Positions 44,283 through 58,600 of a stretch of DNA of 64,000 nucleotides are shown piece after piece. The stretch is from assembly GCA_030077755.1 (NCBI GenBank), contig JAQJZZ010000010.1:2542001-2606000 (forward strand), read 5' to 3'. The DNA comes from Filosporella fistucella (lineage: Eukaryota; Ascomycota; Leotiomycetes; Helotiales). Position numbers and translations under genes: made by a program. The notes beneath the pieces were generated by a model that did no database searches, was not told where the DNA came from, and saw only the letters and a program-made list of their open reading frames with translations. How positions within the stretch are numbered: position 1 is the stretch's first letter; the number at the start of each line of letters is the position of its first letter.

Positions 44283-47206
44283 CTAATTCTCGACTGCTTT
44301 GCGGAGATCGGTCCACCGGCGATTCAACGCTTCGTAGTTGGAAGTGGTCTGCAAATGTTAGATTTGATTAGAAAATCGGTGTGTGGACTTTACCTCTGCG
44401 AGTTGCATTTTGGTTTCCACCAAGGTCTTTTCCATCTCACTCATCTCATCTTCGAGACGAATGTTCGATTCATGGACTTCTTGGTTCTTTTGCAACATCC
44501 GGTCCATTTCAGCTTTCAGCTTAGCCTCAACTTCCTCAGGTTGTTTCTCGACCACAATTCTCAATTCTTTTACTTGTCCATTTAAGGACTCATTTTGGTC
44601 TTTCAATTCCTCGTTCTCAACCTTTGTCCGAACAAGTTCCGTTGCTAAAGCAGCGTGCTCTGTGTCGTGCTCCTCGACTCGTTCCTCCAGTCGACGAACC
44701 TTCAAGGTGAGTGCATGATTGTTCGATTTCAAAAGCTCTAACTCGGCCTCACGTTCCCTTTCAAGACGTGTCTTCTCTTCCCATTCCAATGCGTAAGCTT
44801 TCAAGGTTTCTTGTGTAATCTTGACAGCACAAGCATCAGCAACCAATTGATCTGCTCTGTAAATTTCCTTGTCGATACTGGCGCCTGAGCTACCGAAAAA
44901 TCCTGACTCTAGAATCGAACCAGCAGAAGGAGCTTGATCAATGTACACATCGAACAACCGATCCTTCAGGAAATTTGTCAAAGCAACCATATCTGATAGA
45001 CCTAGTAGAGTCGCAGCATTCTTTTGCATAAGGACGATTCCAAACTTGATAATAGCGCTCAGTCCCTCTGACAAGATCAAATCGTAGATTCGAAGTACGA
45101 GTTGAAGAGGGAATCTGTAGGCGAAAAGAGTCAGGAACCACTGTGTTGCATACAGGTGAGGCGTGACCTGGCGACGACGCAGATGACAGTAGAGAGCTGG
45201 CTCGAAATCCTCTAGAAGTCGCTCAAATTGATATAGGTGCATGTGAAGCCCAGGCATATCTTGGATGAAGAGATCTCGAAGTTGGTACTTGTTCATAAGT
45301 CGTACAAGCAAGCAAAATGCTTCTTCCTCGGGCATCTAAATTATTAGTAAATCACTTCGATAAGAAGCTCTTCACTTACATTAAACAGCAAAGGCATGAC
45401 CAAGAAATTCATGCCTTGAGCATACCAGACAGCCTCATCGAAGAGTGCGTATGCTTTACAGACACCAAATAGTCCTTCCTGCAAACCAGCCGAGGCAGCG
45501 AATTTTGAGAAGCTAGTCCGAGCCCCTAAATCCCGTTTGATAGTCTTCTCTAACTTTTGCAAAGCTGCTGCATCTTCTTTCGCTTTCTTCTTTTTCGAAG
45601 CTAGTGCAGCAGCTTGGGCTTTTGCCAAAGCATCAGGATCCTTCGGTGGAGATGGAGATCTCATACCATTGCTGTGTGTAATAGTCGTAGCAGGAGTAGA
45701 ATGATCCGAGTGAATAGACGACGCCGACGATATTACCTCCTCTTTGTCTCTACCATTGGTCGAATGTGTACTGTGACCCCCACTTGATCCGCTCAATCGA
45801 TCCTTGTCCTTGTCAGTCCCTCGATTGACCAAATCTCTATATACACTCTCAAGCTCCTCATTTTTGCTCTGGGCCATGATTTGCCATACAACACCACGAA
45901 TGGCATTTGGGATACCAGTTGTGATGGCACGGTTCAACTCCTCTGGGCTAGTCCTCAAGACTGCTGCTGGTCCTTCATCAACGACCGCCTGCCACAAATC
46001 CCAGTCAACTGGAGCCGACGGGTCACCCATTGCAGAGGGACCCGCAGAAACACCAGAAGCTGTCCCTGGGGCTAAAGCTGGGTTTGGACTTGGAGGATGA
46101 GGTGAAGATGGCGAGTGAGCAGTAAGTGATTTATCTTCAGTAGTAGGGCTACCCAATGCATGTCCCAGGCCTGTACTTCGTCCAAGAAATCCGGATAATC
46201 CAGTCCCACCATGGTCATCTTCAGGTAATTCTGTAATTCCTGCCTCCTCACGCATCCGTAAAAGCTTGAATCTGTCCCGCAAACTATTTCGAGCTGGCCG
46301 CCTATTTCCATTTGTGCCCTCTTCATGGGCTTCCTCCAATTTACTTAACATCATTTCTGGGTTACTTCCAACTGTGGTTATGGATGAAGCGGTATTTCTA
46401 CGCTCATCTCTGGGAGATGGTATAGGTGGTGAAGAGACGGTTTCTTTTGGATGTGAGGTATTGCGTGAGAGCCAGGAGAAAGGACTTGTCAATTTTCGTG
46501 TTGGAGCTGGAGGAGGTGGTGGGAGAGTATTGTGGTTTGCTGGAGGCGGAGGTGGAGGGGACCATGGTACAGAAGGTAAGTTCCCGGACAAGCCTTGTAA
46601 TGGTGACTTCTTTGGTGGAAGGGGTGGAGGTTTCGATTCGTCTGCTACTGAGATTGTCAGTAATGTGCTTATTACATCTTTGCAAAACATACTCTTTGGC
46701 GGACTGGGTTTTACTGGGGTTGCATCATCGTCCAAACTGACATTGTCCAAATTCTCGTTGTCAAGGGATGAAGTAGACCGTCGGTGGGACGTTAGAAGGG
46801 GGGAGGTGGGAGCTTTGGGCTCAACTTCCTTTTCGTCATTGCTTGAATCACCGTTTTTATGGACTTCGGCGACCACTGGAACTGGAGGAACTTCTGGTGT
46901 CTCGGCTTGATCGCTTTTGATTGATGAAGATCTCCGTTTGGTTAATGATCTTGTCCGCTCAACAGATATTGCCCTCGCAACTTCGACCTCGGCAGAATCG
47001 TTTGCATCTTCAAATGTGTCCTACCAAACCAGAAGATTAGCAAAAATCCAAAAAAGATACCACTGCAGGTCGAGGTCGTGTGACGGTGGGTGGTAGAAGG
47101 GCGGGCCTCCACATACAGTTTCCCGATCTGAGCTTGCTGCTGTGGAATCCCGTCGCTCTTTGACCGACGCAGACTCCCCATCTTCTTTGTGTTCATGTTC
47201 AGACAT
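44283..47206 (-). CDS. TBC-domain Rab GTPase-activating protein, Gyp5-like
   Basis: Stimulates GTP hydrolysis on Rab/Ypt GTPases in ER-to-Golgi and polarised secretion (Gyp5 role in yeast). Exons: 47206-47117, 47020-46693, 46647-45380, 45335-44394, 44348-44283. The first 300 residues are disordered, with Pro-rich SH3-type motifs (PPLPPKK, runs of Pro). The TBC domain runs from GIPNAIRGVVWQIMAQSK through IKRDLGARTSFSKF and AQGMNFLVMPLLFN to LRIYDLILSEG. The Arg-finger motif reads IKRDLGART, one residue longer than canonical IxxDxxRT; the Gln-finger motif is WYAQG. A coiled coil follows (about 690 to the end). The 45-nt intron (46648-46692) has a perfect consensus, but it is a multiple of three and stop-free, so it may be optional. 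Confidence 0.9.
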
Positions 47207-49648
47207 TATTCTTATTGGATCGTGTATGAAGCTCTGGTGTTCGGCGTCGTAGAGGTCAGGAGGTGCTTTGGGCCATTAAATATCACTGCGGTCTCCCCCT
47301 GTTTCGTGAGTCGGGGAACAATAGATCGTGAGCCGCTGGTGACGTGTGAACGTTTTGAGGGTAATGATCGTAGTGGGTAGAATTGGATGAGTCGCCGATG
47401 CGATGAGCGGAAGAGTGAACGGAATTGGTGAAGTTGAGATGGAGTGGTTGAGGAATTTGGTGGTGGTTGAGTCGAGATTATTTGATGTTCCTGGCTTTCT
47501 TTTGACACGGACACGCATGCGTAGGGAGCTCCAGCCCGATCGCTAATGACTTGGGATCTTAGACAGGGGAGGGTAGGCTTGTGCAATGGTAAGTAATAAT
47601 GGGCAATTGGCAAAGAATAATAAAAGGAGAAAGGCGAGATTTTCAAGCAGTTTCAGAGTTAAAGTAATGATTAGGTAGAAGCCAAAAAGATTTGGCAATT
47701 GGCAATTTACAAGAGAGAGTTAAGTGCAATTTTCAACGGACAATTAAAGACTGTATGGCATACTCCACAGTCTGAAAGTCAGTCTGTCCGTCACCCTAAT
47801 CTCAGCTGAGTACTAGGCCAGCTACATCCAATCTATTTCGAATGCTCCAGGTAATTCGCAACCCGGCGTGCAGCCACAAGCGTAGGGATAAAGGGGATCC
47901 ACAGCCACTACATAGCATAAAGAGCCAATTGAAAGGGGTAATGCGAATCTTGAAACCCAGCCATGCCATTGCCATCTGATCAAATCGAAGTCAGAACATT
48001 TTGAACCCGAACATGAGGAGTTGGGCTTGCAGCTATTGTGTTGTTGGTGATAATTGAATGACGACGGAGAGAAGTCTCTGCAAGTCCAGTCAACCAACAA
48101 GGCTGGTGCAGTCTCATGGAAATGACTACTCTTCGTCGCTTCAAGGGAGAAGCAAGGAAAAAAGTTTCTCAGCCTGACGAAGTCCCGGCTCACAACATAA
48201 GCCCCGAGAGGATCTGCATCCTGGGATTTTAAGCCGACCACGTATTATTCTGGAGAAGCATGAACATGAGGTTTTGGAGAACGAACAAGCAGAGTTGAAT
48301 TATGAATATGCACAACTAGATTAAAATGTTCTGTATTACCTGGAAATTAGTTCGGATGAGCGAGATAGCGAAACTCAAGGGGTCAGTCAGCTGATGTTCT
48401 TCAGCCTTACCACGCGGCTGTGTGGGGAAAGGAAAGGGAAAGTAAGGCTGATGATAATGATAAGAGGCGAGAATCCATAGAGGGCTGTCAAGGTGTGATG
48501 CGGATTTTTAGATTGACAATTCAAGCTTTGGCTTTGGCCATAGAAGAAAGGCTTGCACGTTTGTCTAGTAATTCTAACTACCTGTTTCATCCTGATTATC
48601 AAAAATTACCAAAAGCTCAGCACCTCCACAACAAAGTTGCAGTCAAAAGCGATTCGGATAATGTTAGGCTATCTCACATTGAAGGAGATAATGATTCATT
48701 CCCTGTGTATGAATGTTAAAAGCTGTACCAATGAATATTGCGATTTATGTTCTTATTCACGAACTTACAGAACTTACAGCAAAAGCATTCAAAACATAAT
48801 CATCTGAGCTTTAGCTTTCGGAAGAACAAGAGGCTCTGCGAACATACCCGGCTTCGATTTGCCTCTAGGTCTGCCTATGAGGCAGCCTCTGCCATGCCCG
48901 AGCCAAACCACACCACTTTTCAGAGATTCAAAGAGAATAAACACAAAGAAAAATTCCACAGAACTTTTCTAATTTGAACTCTTAAAACTCTTAACATCAC
49001 TCCAAAAATTCGAATCAAATTGATGTGTTGGCATCTTACAAAAATTCCCGTGACGTAGCCTTAGCGACTGTTTTTTTTGGCCCGAGCGTTGTGATCGAGA
49101 ACAGCTCCTACCTACTTTCATGAGCTTCGTCTGCCAACACGTCTATTTCCCTCCATCAAAATAATCTCTCCACCCTCCATCACGAACACTCACATCTTGA
49201 TTGCTGGCATCGAGTTTCAGCAAGCTCAAGTATCTGGAATTGATCGAGTTTAGAAGGGCGCCTGCACCGTACCTTTCGACACGCTCTTTTCCATTTCACG
49301 ATTGCGAACGAATAATTTCTTCCAACAACCACCCACCACATACAACGCAACTGACTGCGCTTCGAACCTCCCATCGTAATCCCAAATCTCTCACATAACC
49401 TCTACAAGTTGGTATCATCCCACTGCTTTAGCTAGCTTGCAGGCCCAACGCGGCTATTCCACTGCGACCTTGCTGCATCCACGCCACGAGGACAAACGAA
49501 GTCCATCTCCAGCATCAAAGCTCGGGGTCGTCATAACTGGATGCTTCTTAGATAGCCTGCAATCCTGTCGACTGCTGGGACAGATAAGGGAGGCTGTGGA
49601 GGGGGTCGAAGCTGATTTCACAGCGGTTCTGCCGCACCCGTTGCCATC
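47207..49648. other. 2.4-kb divergent intergenic region
   Basis: Between the RabGAP start (-) and the HECT-ligase start (+). It should hold both promoters, with long CT-rich leader sequence near 49.1-49.6 kb. A minus-strand frame at 47822-48241 is open but unconvincing. Confidence 0.45.
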
Positions 49649-52600
49649 ATGGTTCGGATAATCAAGACTATGCAGTCAAAGCACTCTGAGTCTCTGGTAA
49701 GTATCACTTGAATTTCTCTGAATTAAATCTAGTTTTCTATACTGATTTGCGTCGTAGTCGCCCTTCGTCAAAGACTATCGGGACTCAGCCTGCGCCGTAC
49801 CCTTACCCCTCCTACCCGCACACCTTGCTACCTTTCCTTCACGATGGCCTTTTCCGAGAGGCGACTTATACCACTGGATTCCACTCCTTAACAGATTCGA
49901 TGAAGTTCTGGAGAAATTCTGCAACACATACAAGCTTGATGATGGACCTCAAACAGAAGACTTTACCTGCACACTTCTGAAGTCACAAAGCGAGTCTAAG
50001 GATGGAATACAGAATGGCGAGAGCTATGATCTGGAGAAGCTCGGGTTCACATCTGAAGGAGATCGGGAATTGGTCGAGTCTGTTTTGGATTTTTCGAGAA
50101 TTCTACTGCAAAATTGTGGTAATCGCAGTATTTACGCAAGCAGTGCTCACCTCAACAGCCTGCTCAACACCACCTCGTTATCTCTTCTCGAAAGCACACT
50201 TCGTTTAGGTTCTGAATTAGCCCAAAGATACCAAGCTGCTTTGAAACGAATGAATCTTTCCGTCCGACATGTGAGCAATGCTCTTTTAATTAATCATTAC
50301 AACATCAATCTTCAGCGAGTACAGCAATTGGCATTGCCTTTTTCGAAGACTATGACTGTCACCATCGAGCCCGCACAACCTACTACCCCTTCAACACCAA
50401 GCATGAAAGGCAAGGAAAAGGCATACTTCAATATTCCTCAGCCCCAAAAGGTAGTGACACATACTGTCTATGCAAATGATCTTGTGTCGATGGTCAAGGG
50501 TGGAACAGGCGTTGGCTCCAGTCCCAAAAATGTTCGGAATGGCAAAGACCCAGCATCCTCCTCAGTACCGGAGCAGTGTTGGGAGGAGTTTGGCGACGTG
50601 AAGATTACATATTATCCTAAACAGGACCAGGACACAAGCACCATCGCAAAGCCTCCTGTCGCATCGCCTTCGGCAATGCCAACCACACCTACGCCAATTC
50701 GTCGTGCTTCGAATCTGGGACCTCATGGTCAGCGATCAGCCAAGTCCTCAGATGAATCTACTACCTTCCCACGGACCCCGACAGTCCAGTTTGAGGAACC
50801 TCCGAAACCCAACTTCAAGGTCATTGAGATTTCTTCATCACAATTGCGGTCAGTCGGCATTCACAAGCTTCTCAGAGAAAACATCGCTGGGTTGCCCAAA
50901 CACTTGCAATACGAACTCTTAACCCTACTGCGGGTTGCGAATGCATTGATATCTTCGGTCGATGCCAGAAGACAAATTCTCTCTGTGCGATTACTAGCGA
51001 TTACCAATCTTGCCTATATCCACCCTGAAAACACCCTTACCGAGACAATCCTCAAGCAAGACGGTGATGAACCACGTCGATTGCAACTCGTTTATCAGCT
51101 CGCAGAATTGGTTCATCCACCAGCTGAAGGCGATGTTGCAGTACCAAAGCCCCTTCAAACCTTAGCCTTTACTGTTCTGGAAGCACTCTCTGGTCAGTCA
51201 TCTATGTTCCCTGATGTATGTGCAGCATTGAATACCAATGTCAATCATGGAATTCTCCTGTACGTCGTCAGAAAGGCCGTTGCAGGTATGAGCGATGATG
51301 ATGCAGGTGATAAAGTTACCGTTGAAGATGAGTGGCGCGATTCCATTTTTGGTCTCCTTTCAAATTTGGCGATCAACCCACGCACTGGAGGTGATTTGAT
51401 CACGGCAGGTCTCATCCCAATCCTTGTCGAGATCCTTGGCCTGCGGACATACCCTGCCGAGCATTATCATCCTATGGTGCTAAATTTCCTTGACACGATT
51501 ATGTACAGTACCCGCGATGCTTTCCAGACCCTTGTGAATGCTGATGGACTCGATGCCGTCTCCAACTTGATCGTTTATGAGGTCAAAACCGGCTCCGAGA
51601 TTGTTGCAGCAGGCAATGGCATTGAAGCTAAGTTTCGTTCACCAGCCGTCGATTATGAAATCCCATTTGCCCAGCAGCAAACCCTCAAATGGCTTTTCAA
51701 ATTCATTCATCATATGATGTCAACGGCCGGTGGATATGGAGGCAATTTCGACAGATTGCTGAGGAATCTCATCGATTCATCGCAGCTTTTGGGCAGCCTC
51801 CGCCAAGTTATCGGCAACGCATCACTATTTGGGTCCAATGTCTGGTCAAATGCTGTTAGCATCCTGAATGATTTCATCAATAACGAGCCTACTAGCTTTG
51901 CTGTCATTGCAGAAGCAGGTTTGAGCAAGGGACTTTTGGAAGCTGTCACAGGTGCTCCCATTACAATGCCAGTCGAAGAAAAGAAGGCAGAACCCAGAGC
52001 CGAGTCGTCTGAAGCCGCTGTTACAGGAAGCTCCCCTTCGCCTTCGGATAGTAGTGATGACAACGAGGAGCCTTACCAGGTCCGTCGCGTTGATTCAACC
52101 ACCATTCGAACCCCTCGTGAAGGACCATTAGCCCGAGGTATTCTTCCCAGTGTCGATGTCATTGGAGTCATACCTCAAGCCTTTGGTGCCCTTTGCCTAA
52201 ATAATTCCGGAATGAAGATGTTTCAAGCTTCGAAAGCTCTTGAGGTTTTCTTTGAGATATTCGAGAGTCCAGAGCATGTCAAATGCATGGACACCAACAA
52301 AGAATTACCATCGCATCTGGGCAGCACCTTTGATGAATTGATTCGACACCACCCTCAACTCAAGGACGGTATCGTGAATGCTATTATCAACATGATTGTG
52401 CGGGTCAACTTCCTCTGCACCACGATGGGAAAAGAAAAGAACGTTGGAGCCAAGCTGATGACAATTGACGCCACAGGGAAGCCGGTCATTGCTGATGCCA
52501 AAATTAAGACACCACTTGTGGATAGGTCTTTGAAGGGTAAAGGAAAGGCCATTGACGACGGCGATATAGAGATGGAGGACGTTGATGTACAAACTCAACC

Positions 52601-55600
52601 CGCCGTCGATGAGCAGTCATCAGTCATTTTCAATGACCCGGAAGGTGTCACTCCATATATCAGTGCCGTTGGTTCATTCCTTGTAGCCATGCTTGGTGGT
52701 CCAACTACTCGATCAGAATTTTCCAGCAAGGGCGGTTTGGAATCTGTTCTAGACTTGGCAGATTCGGTCGCGTTGCCCGTTAACTTTGGAGATACCACCG
52801 CCAGTCGTACTCTTCACCAAGTGATTGCAACTCTCTCCGAGGCCAAGCCACATCTCGTGATGCCATCTCTACTCCGGAGAGCACAAGCTGCAGCTGACAT
52901 TCTGGCACCTTTCGCGAACCACACTGGCACGGTCTCATTTTTTGCTCCTTTTTTTGAGAAGGAAGCGTGGGCTGCCGCAGACAATGAGTTTTTGGCACAG
53001 GGGACTGATTTCGTTAAAGCTTTGGTAAATATTCAGTCTTTGGTCAAGGCGATCAACTTATGTCTCCAAACTTCGATATTCAATCACCGGAGTACAAGTA
53101 GCATACTCAGCCAGATCAATGTCGATGACCAATACATCCGACTCGTTCGTAGCTTAGGACCTTTGGTACTTGCTTCTCTTCGCGAAGTATCCGTCGTGTC
53201 AGTTCCAGCTACTGACAAGTCCGAAGTTGATACCACTAATCAGGGTGGAGGTGAAAGTTCAGTTGAAGAGTCCACTCCTTCTGTTCCCCCTACCACTGCA
53301 AACAAGCTTATTGCGAAGAACCCTAAGTCGTCCAGCGCCGATCCATGCACCCCCTCAAATTACGATATCTTGAGAGACCTCTTCGCGAAGATTTTGAATA
53401 ACGTACCGGATATCTTCCAGTCCTTAGGTAAGGCATTGGTACCTAAGAGAAGCACCGATTCGTTTCAAAAGCAATATCATTCGCAGGTCGCCGATGCATT
53501 GGTTGAGAGTTTTTTGGGCCAACTTAAACCATCAGATATTGGAGAAGAAATTACCAACCAACAATACATCTATTGGTTCCGCATTGTGCAAATGATCAAG
53601 GACATGCTGATAGAGAGTAAGTGATTCTCCAGTTTCCAGAAAACTAGCTAACTTGTCCAGCCTCCCGCCAGAATGAACGACCTGTCCAAGCAATCACTTT
53701 GGTTGTGCAGGCATTCAAAGATCATGGTGGACTAGAAATTCTGAATCGCCTCCTCGAGATTTTCGCCGATGAAATTCGATCGAATCCCTTGTCAGAGAAG
53801 AAAGACGAAAAGGATTCCGAATTTGCCAGCGATGAACTTGTGCGCCTGGGAAAACGTCTGAGGGACGCCACTGAGGGTGCAATAGCGATTTTAAAACTCT
53901 ATGGCCATCTTATTACCGGCAAGAATGTGCAAGAAGCCATTCAAACCATGTCATTGGCCACTCGTGAGAGAGATAGAAGCCGACCTGACCATTTTTCACC
54001 GGCTCAATTAATCGTCGAATTACGGATGGCAATCCTGCCTGTTGTTCGTCGACTTTGGGGTTCTGATCTTATCGAAAAGGGATCAGGCGAATTGTGTCAG
54101 CACCTTATCGATGTGCTCCGGAATATAGCTGCCGCAGACTGCGAAATCGGTGCCGTCAAACGCACAGACAAGCCTGCGCAACCTGCCAAACCTTTTCGAA
54201 AGACATTTAAACCAAGTTCCGACCACCTTTCCTCCCTCACCGCTGAATATGATGCAGATCTTGCAACCGAAGCTTTGTATCGATGCAACAACCATATTGC
54301 ATACGCTTTGGAGTATTGTCGACTTGCTAGGAATGGATCTTTGCGTCGAAATTCTGTCCCCGACGGAGACCTCACTCCACCTCAAGAAGCATCTTCGACA
54401 TCTCGACCCGGCACTGATGATTCAGGTAGTACAGCATCCCCAGATGATGCGACTATCAGCCAGACAACATCTGCTTTGACAGGTGCATTCAACAACGACG
54501 TTCCGGTTCAGAACCCAGCTCCATTGATCGCGGATGACATCGATGACCATTCATTTTTGATTCCCGAGATCCTTCCAGCTGCCCGGGCTACGAACACAAA
54601 CTCCGGAGCTGCCACACTACACTCCACAGCACCAGTCGCCTCGTCCAGTGATGGACCCCCTCGTAAGCAAGTTACGGTTGACGACTTAAATGAAGAGCGG
54701 GAGGCTATCAGAAGCAACTTGATCGATAAGTGTCTGGATGCTATTAATGCACATGGAGACGTTACTTTCGACATTGCAGAGCTCATCACCACTGTTGTGA
54801 ACAAGGCCGCGGATGCACCGCGTGAACGCAAAAACGTCGGCGAGACTCTGGTGATTGCCTTGATGTCTTTTGCTGGCGAGGACGATCTTCGAATTAACGG
54901 TAACAAAGTAGCTGCATACGCCCATCTTCTGGCTCTCATGTTAAGAGATAAGTCGTTCTACGTAGCAGCTGTCGGAGAGTTGAAGGATAATCTCAGCACA
55001 TTACTTGGTTTTGTGAAACTCTCTCCAACCCATACAGTGGAGGAGCCATCGCCCTGGATTGCTCAGATTCTGCTCATCATTGAAATGTTGCTCAGTGAGG
55101 ATGCTCGCCCAGTGAAGGCAAAATGGACCATTCCAAAGGAAGGAGACGAGACACAAGCTTCCCCGACCTTGGAGATTGTCGAGCCAACTGTCGGCGATGA
55201 GGAGCGATCTCAGCTTTTGGAAGCTATTGTCGACATTCTTCCAAGAATTGGGAAGGACGAACCTCTTGCACTGGCCGTCTTGCGCATATTGGTCATCTTG
55301 ACACGTGAACGAGCTGTGGCTCAGTCTATGGGAGACAAGAAGAATATCCAACGCCTCTTTGTGATGGCCAAGCAGTTAGCTGGAAGTAGCTCAACACGCA
55401 TCCAGAGTCCGTTGATGTTGATTTTGCGACACATCATTGAGGATGATGAGACTGTGAAACAAATCATGCGTTCGGAAATCAAGGCTTATTTCGAAAGCAG
55501 TCGGACTCAACGAGGCCTAGATGAGAAATCTTATCTTCGTGGACTCGCACATACTGCATTGCGCTGTCCGCGGCTATTTGTCGAGGTCACTAATGAGATA

Positions 55601-58600
55601 GTCAAGTTCTCTCGTTGGGCTTCTCACCAGACCTCTGATGGTTCAGGTCGACATAATATTCTCGCGCTGAAGGAGCCTTCACCAGATGCTGCCAACGCTG
55701 CCGAGGATACAGTCCAACCAACAGTTCAAGCCACGGAAGATCTGTCAATTCAGGATATCAAACCATCAACCGAGGCTGTTGACAGTGAGATGATTGATGT
55801 TTCCAAGCCGACAAACGAATTGAAATTCCCTGTTGTGGAGAACCCTGATGGTGTTATTCATTTCTTACTCTCTGAGCTTGTCAATTATAAGGAGGTTGAA
55901 GATAAAGAGCCACCCGCCGCTCTACCGGCTGAGAAGAACGAGCCTCAAAGCAATGGTGATGTTACTATGGGCGGAACTAGTACCCCGAATTCACCAACTT
56001 CAGAGTCAGCAGTATCCAAGGATGCCAAGACTTCAAAACCTGCCGCAAAGCAAGAGTTCAAATCGGAAGACCACCCAATCTACATCTATCGATGCTTCCT
56101 TCTTCAATGCCTCACGGAATTGTTATCATCATACAACCGTACAAAGATCGAGTTCATTAATTTCAAGAGAGGAGCCCCACCACAGGCGATCACTCCATCC
56201 AAACCTCGATCTGGCGTTGTCAATTACCTCCTTTATGACCTTATTCCAATTGGTACTCTGGATCATGTTGAATCTATACCCCTGCGAAAGAAGCTTGTTA
56301 CTTCTTCTTGGGCAGACTCTGTTCTTTGTGCACTATTGTGTAAGACAGGAGAACATACCGCCGACAAGAGCCGAGAACCATATGGTAGTGACAATGAGCC
56401 AGATCTGCTATTTGTCCGCAAATTTGTGCTCGAGAATATACTCAAGGCCTACAGGGAAGCAAGCACCTCCAATGAAAACCTGGACGTCAAATATGCTCGC
56501 ATGCTTTCTCTTGCCGACCTCATGAATCACATCATGAATGGAAAGGAACATGTTGGAATGGCTGATACCCTGACTGGAGCCACTTCTCAAAAGCAACTAC
56601 GACGCATTATGTTTGAGAAGGGTTACGTTGCCGCATTGACAGCTTCCATTGCCGACGTTGACCTTAATTTTCCTGGTGCCAAGCGCGCAGTCAAGTACAT
56701 ACTACGACCTCTGAAGATTCTAACCACCACTGCCGTCACTCTCAGTGATTTGTCACTCATTACTGGCGCCCCTGGCCAAAATGAGGAGGATGAAATCGAA
56801 TCAGCTACTTCTCTCTCGGAGCCAGAAGATGAGCGTGAGGAGACTCCTGATTTGTTTCGCAATTCAACCCTCGGCATGTTCGAGCCAGGGAGAGAGGAGG
56901 ACTCCTCGTCTGATTCTGATGATGGTAGGATCTTGACCCTTGATATGATACCAGTACACTAATGATTTTAGATGACGAAGAGATGTATGAAGGAGAGTAT
57001 GATGATGAAATGGACTACGATGAAGAGGGGCCCGAAGATGACGAGGACAACATCAGTGACGAGGAAGAAATCGAAGGCATGGAAGGCATGGGTCCTATTG
57101 AAGGTCTCTCCGGCGATCATGGTGTTGATGTAGAAGTTATCATGGAGGAAGATGATGACGAAGGTACCAGCGGCGAAGATGATGACGATGAGCATGATTC
57201 TCAAGACGATGATGCCCATGATGAAATCCTCGAAGAGGTTGAAGAAATGGCCCAAGATGAAATGGACGATTGGGAAAGCGACGACGAGGACGATAATGGC
57301 GACGAAGAAGAGTACGAAGCCCATGGTGCCAATGCACAGCAAGAGTCGTTGGATGCTATGGATATGAACGGTCCTTTGGGTCATCTTGTTCGTGCTCTTG
57401 GAGGCGACGAGTCTGCGGCTGAAATTCTGGAGCGAATGGAAGCTGGAGGCATCGATCCTGACGATGAAGAGATTGATGAGGAGGCCGATCAAATTCGCCA
57501 AGAAGGAGATTACGGTGAAGAGGTTGAAGATGATGGTGACTGAGAATCCATCCATTCATAGCTCCCCACGCTGACTATAAGTAGATGAGGAAGATGACGA
57601 AGACGACATGGACGAGGAGGAAATGTTGTTTGATCAATATCCAAGTAGGTCGATGAAGAAATAGACTTTAGCTACGTCGAAACTAACTTTTCTTCAGTGG
57701 ATGGGCCAGGAGCAGCCAGCGTAGGATGGGGAGATGACTTTGAACCACCCACGGCAGCTCACAGACGCCCTCGTGGTGGATTCTCTCCATTCCCTGCTTT
57801 GTTCCCTGGCGGACCTCGTGATCCGTTAGGTGGTATGTCAATTTCAGCAGTAGAACTTCCAATGTTTTTCGCTCCTCCAGCCGTACGCGCAGCGAACGAG
57901 GCTCGTCATCGCGAAGAACTTGCCGAAATGTTGCAAAACACCAGAACTGATCGAAATTTAGTACCCGATTATCGAGGATCGTATCGTTCTCACAGACCTG
58001 GAGGCCCAATACCACGCCCCGGTGATGATGGAACAAATCCACTATTTGTACGAACTAACCCACGCAATACTGGCAGGGAAACAATTAGTCATCCTCATTC
58101 AATGTCTCAATTCCTTCAAGCCATGGGCGCACCAGGAGGCGAGTTCTTAGACATTGGTATTGGTGGACGCCCTCTCGGTGAGAGCCCTGCAGCTCTTCTG
58201 GAAGAGTTGATTAGATCCTTACCGCATATGCCAGGTCACATCTCTCGACACGGTCATGCTGCTGTTCAATTACATATCAGCGCCGGTCCAGGTCAACTGC
58301 CCCCTGATATTCAAGCAATGCTTGGAGTACGCCCACCACGAGTCGAGACACGACGTGATGCAGATGCCTCGAGCGCTGTATCTTTTACACCATTGAGTAC
58401 AACTGCAAGATGGCTAGATGAAGCAAAGATCATTTTCGGTTCTAGTATGCTTGAGAGAGCTTATGATATCACAAACTCGATCTTAGCTCTCTTGGTCCCT
58501 CCCGCTATTGAAGCTGACAAGCAACAAAAGGCAGCCCAGGCTGAACTTGCGCGAAAGGCGGAGGAAGAGCGAAAGAAGGTCGCCGAGGAGGAGCGTATTG

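Noticed and set aside
47822..48241. 139-codon minus-strand frame with Cys residues in the RabGAP/tom1 spacer
   Set aside because: No start context, no signal peptide despite the cysteines, and a composition like random translation of intergenic DNA.
56968..57555. 195-codon minus-strand frame, very hydrophobic, antisense to tom1
   Set aside because: It is the mirror of GAN/GAT-rich codons encoding the acidic stretch. Antisense of Asp/Glu codons reads as Ile/Val/Phe/Leu and mimics a membrane protein.
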